Assembly: GCF_051020955.1 (NCBI RefSeq)
Contig: NW_027476497.1
Span: forward strand, 145,827-209,826
Direction: 5' to 3'
Origin: Megalopta genalis
Lineage: Eukaryota > Arthropoda > Insecta > Hymenoptera > Halictidae
DNA length: 64,000 nt
Both the position numbers and the translations under genes were made by a program. Below are positions 53,207 through 63,539 of this stretch, piece after piece. Positions within the stretch are counted from its first letter, which is position 1. Each line of letters starts with the position of its first letter. The notes below the pieces were generated by a model, which was not told where the DNA came from, did no database searches, and was given only the letters and a program-made list of their open reading frames with translations.

Positions 53207-54018
53207 TTTGAAGCTAACTCGTTTGTGTCGCATGCAGTTGAAGCTATATCACCTATATCCCAAGTGTTTGAAACACAATCATTTGTTTCGCATGGATTTG
53301 AATCTAAACCTTCTACATCGCATTGATTTGAAGCTAAATCGTGTGTTTCGCATGGATTTGAAGCTAAGCCTTCTACTTGGCATTGTTTTGAAGCTTAATC
53401 ATGTGTTTTGCATGGATTTGAAGCTATCTCGTTCGTTTCACCTGCATATTGAATCTATATCACTTATATCACAAGTTTTTGAAGCATAACCATATGTTCC
53501 GCACGGATTTGAAGCTACGCCTTCTACTTCGCATTGATTTGAATCTAAATCATCTGTTTCGCTTGGATTTGAAGCTAACACGTTTGTTTCACATGCAGTT
53601 GAAGCTAAATCATGTATTTCACAAGAATATGAAGCCGGACTATTAGATTCGCATCGATTTGAAGCTGAGCCTTCTACTTCGCACTGATTTGAAGCTAAAT
53701 CATGTGTCTCGTTTGGATTTGAAGCAAAGCCTTCTACTTCGAATTGATTTGAAGCTAAATCATGTATTTCGCATGGATCTGAAGCTAACTCGTTTGTTTC
53801 GCCTGGATTTGAAGCTATGTCACTTATATTCGCAAGTATTTTATGCTAAATCATTCGTTTCGCATGGATTTGAAGCTAACCCTTTTACTTCGCATTGATT
53901 TGAAGATAAATCATGCGTTTCCCTTGGATTTGAAGCTGAATCGTTTTTTTCGCATGCAGTTGAATCTATATCATTTATATTGCAAGTATCTGAAGCTAAA
54001 TCATTTGTTTCTCATGGA
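53207..54018. repeat. triplicated segment, copy 1
   Basis: The tttgaagctaactcgtttgt start recurs at 54,019 and 54,920 (offsets 812 and 901 bp), followed in each by tgaaacacaatcatttg, ttggcattgttttgaagc (or ttcgaattgttttgaagc) and gcctgcatattgaatc. The remaining part of this copy (53,640-53,900) matches 55,353-55,600 at 1,713 bp, the sum of the two offsets. Confidence 0.88.
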
Positions 54019-54919
54019 TTTGAAGCTAACTCGTTTGTGTCGCATGCAGTTGAAGCTATATCACCTATATCCCAAGTGTTTGAAACACAATCATTTGTTT
54101 CGAATGGATTTGAATCTAAACCTTCTACATCGCATTGATTTGAAGCTAAATCGTGTGTTTCGCATGGATTTGAAGCTAAGCCTTCTACTTGGCATTGTTT
54201 TGAAGCTTAATCATGTGTTTTGCATGGATTTGAAGCTATCTCGTTCGTTTCGCCTGCATATTGAATCTATATCACTTATATCACAAGTTTTTGAAGCATA
54301 ACCATATGTTCCGCACGGATTTGAAGCTACGCCTTCTACTTCGCATTGATTTGAATCTAAATCATCTGTTTCGTTTGGATTTGAAGCTAACACGTTTGTT
54401 TCACATGGATTTGAAGCTACCTCGTTTGTTCCTCCAGCTTTTGAAGCTATATCACTTATATCGCAAGTATCTGAAGCTAAATCATTTGTTTCTCATGGAT
54501 TTGAAGCTAAACCTTCTACATCCCATGGATTTGAAGCTAAATCATGTGTTTGGCATGGATTTGAAGCTAAACGTTCTACATCGCAATGATTTGATGCTGA
54601 ATCATGTGTATCGCATGGATTTGAAGCTAAACCTTCTACATCGCATTGATTTGAACCTAAATCATGTGTTTCGCATGGATTTGAAGCTAACTCGTTTGTT
54701 TCGCATGCAGTTGTTGCTAAATAATGTATATCACAAGTATTTGTAGCTAAACCATTTGTTTCCCATGGATTTGAAGCTAAGCCTTCTACTTCGCATTGAT
54801 TTGAAGCTAAATCATTTGTTTCGCATGGATTTGAAGCTAAACCTTCTACATCGCATGGATTTGAACCTAAACCTTGTACTTCGCATTGATTTGCAGCTGA
54901 ATCGTGTGTTTCTCATGGA
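54019..54919. repeat. triplicated segment, copy 2
   Basis: Shares about 390 bp with copy 1, then switches at acatggatttgaagctacc (54,404) into tcctccagcttttgaag and ordinary D/E/A monomers. The switch is a recombination junction. Confidence 0.88.
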
Positions 54920-55600
54920 TTTGAAGCTAACTCGTTTGTGTCGCATGCAGTTGAAGCTATATCACCTATATCCCAAGTGTTTGAAACACAATCATTTGTT
55001 TCGCATGGATTTGAATCTAAACCTTCTACATCGCATTGATTTGAAGCTAAATCGTGTGTTTCGCATGGATTTGAAGCTAATCCTTCTACTTCGAATTGTT
55101 TTGAAGCTTAATCATGTGTTTTGCATGGATTTGAAGTTATCTCGTTCGTTTCGCCTGCATATTGAATCTATATCACTTATATCACAAGTTTTTGAAGCAT
55201 AGCCATATATTCCGCACGGATTTGAAGCTACGCCTTCTACTTCGCATTGATTTGAAGCTAAATCATCTGTTTCGCTTGGATTTGAAGCTAACATGTTTGT
55301 TTCACATGCAGTTGAAGCTAAATCATGTATTTCACAAGAATTTGAAGCCGGACTATTAGATTCGCATCGATTTGAAGCTGAGCCTTCTACTTCGCACTGA
55401 TTTGAAGCTAAATCATGTGTCTCGTTTGGATTTGAAGCAAAGCCTTCTACTTCGAATTGATTTGAAGCTAAATCATGTATTTCGCATAGATCTGAAGCTA
55501 ACTTGTTTGTTTCGCCTGCATTTGAAGCTATATCACTTATATTCGCAAGTATTTGATGCTAAATCATTCGTTTCGCATGGATTTGAAGCTAAGCCTTCTA
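54920..55600. repeat. triplicated segment, copy 3
   Basis: Same start as copies 1 and 2. It retains the downstream part of copy 1 that copy 2 has lost (gaagccggactattagattc at about 55,345). The last 200 bp of region 1 (to 55,795) are ordinary monomers ending with the cgcaagtattttatgc variant. Confidence 0.88.
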
Positions 55601-55789
55601 ATTCGCATTCTTTTACATCTAAATCATGTGTTTCGCATGGATTTGAAGCTAACTCGTTTGTTTCGCATGCAGTTGTAGCTAAATAATGTATATCACAAGT
55701 ATTTGTAGCTAAACCATTTGTTTCGCCTGGATTTGAAGCTATGTCACTTATATTCGCAAGTATTTTATGCTAAATCATTCGTTTCGCAT

Positions 55790-55808
55790 GGATTTGAAGC
55801 TAAATCGT
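55790..55808. other. junction between the 150-bp and 163-bp satellite arrays
   Basis: Left of this point the monomers are region 1 types (gcatggatttgaagc following a C monomer with a tattcgcaag insertion). Right of it they are P2-P3-P4-P5 of the 163-bp unit (aaatcgtatg, then ccgtgtagttcgcatg, then gaatctgaag). The core tttgaagctaa is shared across the junction, so the exact breakpoint cannot be placed more closely than about 15 bp. The 30-bp register is kept. Confidence 0.85.
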
Positions 55809-57184
55809 ATGTTTTGCGTTGATTTAAACCTAATCCGTGTAGTTCGCATGAATCTGAAGCTAAATTGTTCATTCGCATGAATTTGAAGCTAAACAGTTTG
55901 TTTAAAATCGCTATGATGCACGAATTTGAATCGAAATCGTGTGTTTCGCATGATATTGAAGCTAAATCGTATGTTTCGCGTGAATTTAAAGCTAATCCGT
56001 GTAGTTCGCATGAATCTGAAGCTAAATTGTTCATTTCGCATAAATTTGAAGCTAAATCGTTTGTTTAAAATCGTTATTTGCACGAATATGAATCGAGATC
56101 GTGTGTTTCGCATGATATTGAAGTTAAATCGTTTGTTTCGTCTGAATTTGAAGTTAATTCGTGTATTTCTCATGAATCTGAAGTTAAATTGTTCATATCG
56201 CATGAACTTGAAGCTAATCGTTTGTTTAAAATCGCTATTTCGCACGAATTTCAATCGAAATCGTGTGTTTCGCATGATATTGACGATAAATCGTATGTTT
56301 CGCGTTAATTTAAAGCTAATTTGTGTATTTCGCATGAATCTGAAGTTAAATTATTCATATCGCATGAATTTTAAAGCTAAACCGTTTGTTTAAAATCGTT
56401 ATTCGCACGAATTTCAATCGAAATCGTTTGTTTCGCATGATATTGAAGCTAAATCGTATGTTCGCGTTGCTTTTAAAGCTAATTCGTGTATTTCGCATGA
56501 ATGTGAATTTAAATTTTTCATATCGCATGAATTTGAAGCCAAATCGTGTGTTCAAAATCGCTATTTCGCTCGAATTTAAATCGAAATCGTGTGTTTCGCA
56601 TGATATTGAAGCTAAATCGTATGCTTCGCGTGAATTTAAGGCTAATCCGTGTAGTTCGCATGAATCAGAAGCTAAATTGTTCATTTCGCATGTATTTGAA
56701 GCTAAATCGTTTGTTAAAATCGCTATGTTGCACGAATTTGATTCGAAATCGTGTGTTTCGCATGATATTGAAGCTAAATCGTATGTTTCGCGTTGATTTA
56801 AAACTAATCCGTGTATTTCCCATGAATCTGAAGCTAAATTGTTCATTTCGCATGAATTTGAAGCCAAATCGTGTGTTTTAAAATCGCTAGTTGGCTCGAA
56901 TTTAAATCGAAATCGTGTGTTTCGCATGATATTGAAGCTAAATCGTAATGTTTCGCTATGATTTAAAGCTAATCCGTGTATTTCGCATGAATATGAACGA
57001 AATTGTTCATTTCGCATGAATTTGAAGCAAAATCGTTTGGTTAAGTCGCTATTTCGCACGAATTTCAATCGAAATCGTGTGTTTCGCATGATATTGACGA
57101 TAAATCGTATGTTTCGCGTTGATTTAAAGCTAATCCGTGTATTTCGCATGAATCTGAAGCTAAATTGTTCATTGGCATGAATTT

Positions 57185-57645
57185 GAAGCCAAATCGTTTG
57201 TTTAAAATCGCTATTTCGCACGAATTTCAATCGGAATCGTGTGTTTCACATGATATTGACGATAAATCGTATGTTTCGCGTTAATTTAAAGCTAATTTGT
57301 GTATTTCGCATGAATCTGAAGTTAAATTGTTCATATCGCATGAATTTGAAGCTAAACCGTTTGTTTAAAATCGTTATTTCGCACGAATTTCAATCGAAAT
57401 CGTTTGTTTCGCATGATATTGAAGCTAAATCGTATGCTTCGCGTGAATTTAAAGCTAATCCGTGTAGTTCGCATGAATCAGAAGCTAAATTGTTCATTTC
57501 GCATGTATTTGAATCTAAATCGTTTGTTTAAAATCGCTATGTTGCACGAATTTGATTCGAAATCGTGTGTTTCCGCATGATATTGAAGCTAAATCGTATG
57601 TTTCGCGTTGATTAAAGCTAATCCGTGTATTTCCCATGAATCTGA
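57185..57645. repeat. 163-bp array segment duplicated at 63,540
   Basis: Matches 63,540-64,000 at an offset of 6,355 bp (39 units less 2 bp). Markers are ttcaatcggaatcg, gtgtttcacatgatattgac, gcgttaatttaaagc and ctatgttgcacgaatttgat. The partner is cut by the window end. Confidence 0.88.
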
Positions 57646-60600
57646 AGCTAAATTGTTCATTTCGCATGAATTTGAAGCCAAATCGTGTGTTTAAAATCGC
57701 TATTTGGCTCGAATTTAAATCGAAATCGTGTGTTTCGCATGATATTGAAGCTAAATCGTATGTTTCGCGATGATTTAAAGCTAATACGTGTATTTCGCAT
57801 GAATCTGAAGCTAAATTGTTCATTTGGCATGAATTTGAAGCCAAATCGTTTGGTTTAAAATCGCTATTTGGCTCGAATTTAAATCGAAATCGTGTGTTTC
57901 GCATGATATTGAAGCTAAATCGTATGTTTCGCGATGATTTAAAGCTAATACGTGTATTTCGCATGAATCTGAAGCTAAATTGTTCATTTGGCATGAATTT
58001 GAAGCAAATCGTTTGTTTAAAATCGCTATTTCGCACGAATTTCAATCGAAATCGTGCGTTTCGCATGATATTGAAGCTGAATCGTATGTTTCGCGTGAAT
58101 TTGAAGCTGATTCGTGTATTCGCATGAATCTGAAGTTAAATTGTTCATATCGCATGAATTTGAAGCTAAATCGTTTGGCTAAAGTCGCTATTTCGCACGA
58201 ATTTCAATCGAAATCGTGCGTTTCGCATGATATTGAAGCTGAATCGTATTGTTTCGCGATGATTTAAGCTAATTCGTGTATTTAGCATGAATCTGAAGCT
58301 AAATTGATCATTTCGCATAAATTTGAAGCTAAATCGTTTGTTTAAAATCGCTATATCGCACGAATTTGGATCGAAATCGTGGTGTTTCGCAAGATATTGA
58401 AGTTAAATCGTTTGTTTCGTTTGAATTTGAAGCTAATTCGTGTATTTCTCGTGAATCTGAAGTTAAATTGTTCATATCGCATGAATTTGAAGCCAAATCG
58501 TTTGTTTAAAATCGCTATTTCGCACGAATTTGGATCGAAATCGTGTGTTTCGCATGATATTGGAGCTAAATCGTATGTTTCGCTTGAATTTGAAGCGGAT
58601 TCGTGTATTTCGCATGAATCTGAAGCTAAATTGTTCATTTCGCATGAATTTGAAGCTAAATCGTTTGGTTAAAGTCGCTATTTCGCACGAATTTCAATCG
58701 AAATCGTGTGTTTCGCATGATATTGAAGCTAAATCGTATGTTTCGCGTGAATTTAAAGCTAATCCGTGTAGTTCGCATGAATCTGAAGCTAAATTGTTCA
58801 TTTCGCCTGAATTTGAAACCAAATCGTTTGTTTAAAATCGCTATTTTGCACGAATTCGAATCGAAGTCGTGTGTTTCGCATGATATTGAAGTTAAATCGT
58901 TTGTTTCGTTTGAATTTGAAGCTAATTCGTGTATTTCTCATGAATCTGAAGTTAAATTGTTCATATCGCATGAATTTGAAGCCAAACCGTTTGTTTAATG
59001 TCGCTATTTCGCACGAATTTGGATCGAAATCGTGTGTTTCGCATGATATTGAAGCTAAGTCGTATGTTTCGCGTGAATTTGAAGCTGATTCGTGTATTTC
59101 GCATGAATCTGAAGCTAAATTGTTCATTTCGCATGAATTTGAAGCTAAATCGTTTGGTTAAAGTCGCTATTTCGCACGAATTTCAATCGAAATCGTGTGT
59201 TTCGCATGATATTGACGATAAATCGTATGTTTCGCGTTGATTTAAAGATAATACGTGTATTTCGCATGAATCTGAAGCTAAATTGTTCATTTGGCATGAA
59301 TTTGAAGCCAAATCGTTTGTTTAAAATCGCTATTTCGCACGAATTTCAATCGAAATCGTATGTTTCGCATGATATTGAAGCTAAATCGTATGTTTCGCGA
59401 TGATTTAAAGCTAATTCGTGTATTTAGCATGAATCTGAAGTTAAATTGTTCATATCGCATGAATTTGAAGCCAAATCGTTTGTTTAAAATCGCTATTTCT
59501 CATGAATTTGGATCGAAATCGTGTGTTTCCCATGATATTGAAGCTAAATCGTATGTTTCGCTTGAATTTGAAGCTGATTCGTGTATTTCGCATGAATCTG
59601 AAGCTAAATTGTTCATTTCGCATGAATTTGAAGCTAATTCGTTTGGTTAAAGTTGCTATTTCGCACGAATTTGGATCGAAATCGTGTGTTTCGCATGATA
59701 TTGAAGTTAAATCGTTTGTTTCGTTTGAACTTGAAGCTAATTCGTGTAGTTCGCAGGAATCTGAAGCTAAATTGTTCATTTCGCCTGAATTTGAAACCAA
59801 ATCGTTTGTTTAAAATCGCTATTTTGCACGAATTCGAATCGAAGACGTGTGTTTCGCATGATATTGAAGTTAAATCGTTTGTTTCGTTTGAATTTGAAGC
59901 TAATTCGTGTATTTCTCATGAATCTGAAGTTAAATTGTTCATATCGCATGAATTAGAAGCCAAATCGTTTGTTTAAAATCGCTATTTCGCACGAATTTGG
60001 ATCGAAATCGTGTGTTTCGCTTGATATTGAAGCTAAGTCGTATGTTTCGCGTGAATTTGAAGCTGATTCGTGTATTTCGCAAGAATCTGAAGCTAAATTG
60101 TTCATTTCGCATGAATTTGAAGCTAAATCGTTTGGTTAAAGTCGCTATTTCGCACGAATTTCAATCGAAATCGTGTGTTTCGCATGATGTTGACGATAAA
60201 TCGTATGTTTCGCTTGAATTTAAAGCTAATCCGTGTAGTTCGCATGAATCTGAAGCTAAATTGTTCATTTCGCATGAATTTGAAGCTAAATCGTTTGTTT
60301 AAAATCGCTATTTTGTACGAATTTGAATCGAAATCGTGTGTTTCGCATGATATTGAAGCTAAATCGTATGTTTCGCATGAATTTAAAGCTAATCCGTGTA
60401 GTTCGCATGAATGTGAAGCTAAATTGTTCATTTCGCATAAATTTGAAGCTAAATCGTTTGTTTAAAATCGTTATTTTGCACGAATTTGAATCGAAATCGT
60501 GTGTTTCGCATGATATTGAAGTTAAATCGTTTGTTTCGTGTGAATTTGAAGCTATTTCGTGTATTTCTCATGAATCTGAAGTTAAATTGTTCATATCGCA

Positions 60601-61189
60601 TGAATTTGAAGCCAAATCGTTTGTTTAAAATCGCTATTTCGCACGAAGTTGGATCGAAATCGTGTGTTTCGCATGATATTGAAGTTAAATCGTTTGTTTC
60701 GTTTGAATTTGACACTAGTTCGTGTATTTCTCATGAATCTGAAGTTAAATTGTTCATATCGCATGAATTTGAAGCCAAATCGTTTGTTTAAAATCGCTAT
60801 TTCGCACGAATTTGGATCGAAATCGTGTGTTTCGCATGATATTGAAGCTAAATCGTATGTTTCTCTCGAATTTGAAGCTGATTCGTGTATTTCGCATGAA
60901 TCTGAAGCTAAATTGTTCATTTCGCATGAATTTGAAGCTAAATCGTTTGGTTAAAGTCGCTATTTCGCACGAATTTCAATCGAAATCGTGTGTTTCGCAT
61001 GATAATGACGATAAATCGTATGTTTCGCTTGAATTTAAAGCTAATCCGTGTAGTTCGCATGAATGTGAATTTAAATTGTTCATGTCGCATGAATTTGAAG
61101 CTAAATCGTTTGTTTAAAATCGCTTTTTCGCACGAATTTGAAGCGAAATCGTGTATATCGCATGATATTGACGATAAATCGTATGTTTC

Positions 61190-63470
61190 GCGTGAACTTA
61201 AAGCTAATCCGTGTAGTTCGCATGAATCTGAAGCTAAATTGTTCATTTCGCATAAATTTGAAGCTAAATCGTTTGTTTAAAATCGTTATTTTGCACGAAT
61301 TTGAATCGAAATCGTGTGTTTCGCATGATATTGAAGTTAAATCGTTGTTTCGTGTGAATTTGAAGCTAATTCGTGTATTTCTCATTAATCTGAAGTTAAA
61401 TTGTTCATATCGCATGAATTTGAAGCCAAATCGTTTGTTTAAAATCGCTATTTCGCACGAATTTGGATCGAAATCGTGTGTTTCGCATGATATTGAAGTT
61501 AAATCGTTTGTTTCGTGTGAATTTGAAGCTAATTCGTGTATTTCTCATGAATCTGAAGTTAAATTGTTCATATCGCATGAATTTGAAGCCAAATCGTTTG
61601 TTTAAAATCGCTATATCGCACGAATTTGGATCGAAATCGTGTGTTTCGCATGATATTGAAGTTAAATCGTTTGTTTCGTTTGAATTTGAAGCTAATTCGT
61701 GTATTTCTCGTGAATCTGAAGTTAAATTGTTCATATCGCATGAATTTGAAGCCAAATCGTTTGTTTAAAATCGCTATTTCGCACGAATTTCAATCGAAAT
61801 CGTGTGTTTCGCATGATATTGAAGCTAAATCGTATGTTTCGCGTGAATTTAAAGCTAATCCGTGTAGTTCGCATGAATCTGAAGCTAAATTGTTCATTTC
61901 GCCTGAATTTGAAACCAAATCGTTTGTTTAAAATCGCTATTTTGCACGAATTCGAATCGAAGTCGTGTGTTTCGCATGATATTGAAGTTAAATCGTTTGT
62001 TTCGTTTGAATTTGAAGCTAATTCGTGTATTTCTCATGAATCTGAAGTTAAATTGTTCATATCGCATGAATTTGAAGCCAAACCGTTTGTTTAATATCGC
62101 TATTTCGCACGAATTTGGATCGAAATCGTGTGTTTCGCATGATATTGAAGCTAAGTCGTATGTTTCGCGTGAATTTGAAGCTGATTCGTGTATTTCGCAT
62201 GAATCTGAAGCTAAATTGTTCATTTGGCATGAATTTGAAGCTAAATCGTTTGGTTAAAGTCGCTATTTCGCACGAATTTCAATCGAAATCGTGTGTTTCG
62301 CATGATATTGACGATAAATCGTATGCTTCGCGTGAACTTAAAGCTAATCCGTGTAGTTCGCATGAATCTGAAGCTAAATTGTTCATTTCGCATAAATTTG
62401 AAGCTAAATCGTTTGTTTAAAATCGTTATTTTGCACGAATTTGAATCGAAATCGTGTGTTTCGCATGATATTGAAGTTAAATCGTTTGTTTCGTGTGAAT
62501 TTGAAGCTAATTCGTGTATTTCTCATTAATCTGAAGTTAAATTGTTCATATCGCATGAATTTGAAGCCAAATCGTTTGTTTAAAATCGCTATTTCGCACG
62601 AATTTGGATCGAAATCGTGTGTTTCGCATGATATTGAAGTTAAATCGTTGTTTCGTGTGAATTTGAAGCTAATTCGTGTATTTCTCATGAATCTGAAGTT
62701 AAATTGTTCATATCGCATGAATTTGAAGCCAAATCGTTTGTTTAAAATCGCTATATCGCACGAATTTGGATCGAAATCGTGTGTTTCGCATGATATTGAA
62801 GTTAAATCGTTTGTTTCGTTTGAATTTGAAGCTAATTCGTGTATTTCTCGTGAATCTGAAGTTAAATTGTTCATATCGCATGAATTTGAAGCCAAATCGT
62901 TTGTTTAAAATCGCTATTTCGCACGAATTTCAATCGAAATCGTGTGTTTCGCATGATATTGAAGCTAAATCGTATGTTTCGCGTGAATTTAAAGCTAATC
63001 CGTGTAGTTCGCATGAATCTGAAGCTAAATTGTTCATTTCGCCTGAATTTGAAACCAAATCGTTTGTTTAAAATCGCTATTTTGCACGAATTCGAATCGA
63101 AGTCGTGTGTTTCGCATGATATTGAAGTTAAATCGTTTGTTTCGTTTGAATTTGAAGCTAATTCGTGTATTTCTCATGAATCTGAAGTTAAATTGTTCAT
63201 ATCGCATGAATTTGAAGCCAAACCGTTTGTTTAATATCGCTATTTCGCACGAATTTGGATCGAAATCGTGTGTTTCGCATGATATTGAAGCTAAGTCGTA
63301 TGTTTCGCGTGAATTTGAAGCTGATTCGTGTATTTCGCATGAATCTGAAGCTAAATTGTTCATTTGGCATGAATTTGAAGCTAAATCGTTTGGTTAAAGT
63401 CGCTATTTCGCACGAATTTCAATCGAAATCGTGTGTTTCGCATGATATTGACGATAAATCGTATGTTTCG
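61190..63470. repeat. 1,140-bp tandem duplication of seven 163-bp units
   Basis: 61,190-62,330 and 62,331-63,470 align at 1,140 bp (7 x 163 = 1,141, less one deleted base). Diagnostic shared sites are gcgtgaacttaaag at the left edge, cattaatctgaag (61,384 and 62,524), ttcgaatcgaagtcg and gtttaatatcgc. In copy 1 a T is missing from gtttgttt at about 61,345; in copy 2 the same loss is one unit later at about 62,646. The offset therefore goes 1,140, 1,141, 1,140. Confidence 0.9.
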
Positions 63471-63539
63471 CGTTGATTTAAAGATAATACGTGTATTTCG
63501 CATGAATCTGAAGCTAAATTGTTCATTTGGCATGAATTT

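Larger units (their letters stand above)
1..55795. repeat. 30-bp monomer satellite array with 150-bp pentameric higher-order unit
   Basis: A continuous head-to-tail array of a 30-bp monomer, with core tttgaagctaa at monomer positions 1-11 and tttcgcatgga at 20-30. Five diverged monomer types recur, mainly in the order A (middle atcatgtg), B (ctcgtttg, ending gcatgca or gcctgca), C (tatatcacaagta or tatatcgcaagta), D (accatttg) and E (gccttctacttcgcattga), which gives a 150-bp pentamer. Translated in the frame that starts ATG GAT, the five types read LKLNHVFRMD, LKLTRLFRMQ, LKLNHVYHKY, LKLNHLFRMD and LKLSLLLRID, so the A-B-C-D-E order is easy to follow through long stretches. Local departures (A-E-A, A-D-E, missing monomers, 1-3 bp indels) are common. 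No sequence unrelated to the monomer was seen. The array is already under way at base 1, so it is truncated by the window. It looks like nuclear satellite DNA; the family is not recognised. Confidence 0.96.

Noticed and set aside
1..55795. CRISPR array with 30-bp direct repeats
   Set aside because: Repeats are contiguous, with no unique spacers between them, and the unit continues for tens of kilobases. No cas-like gene is present.
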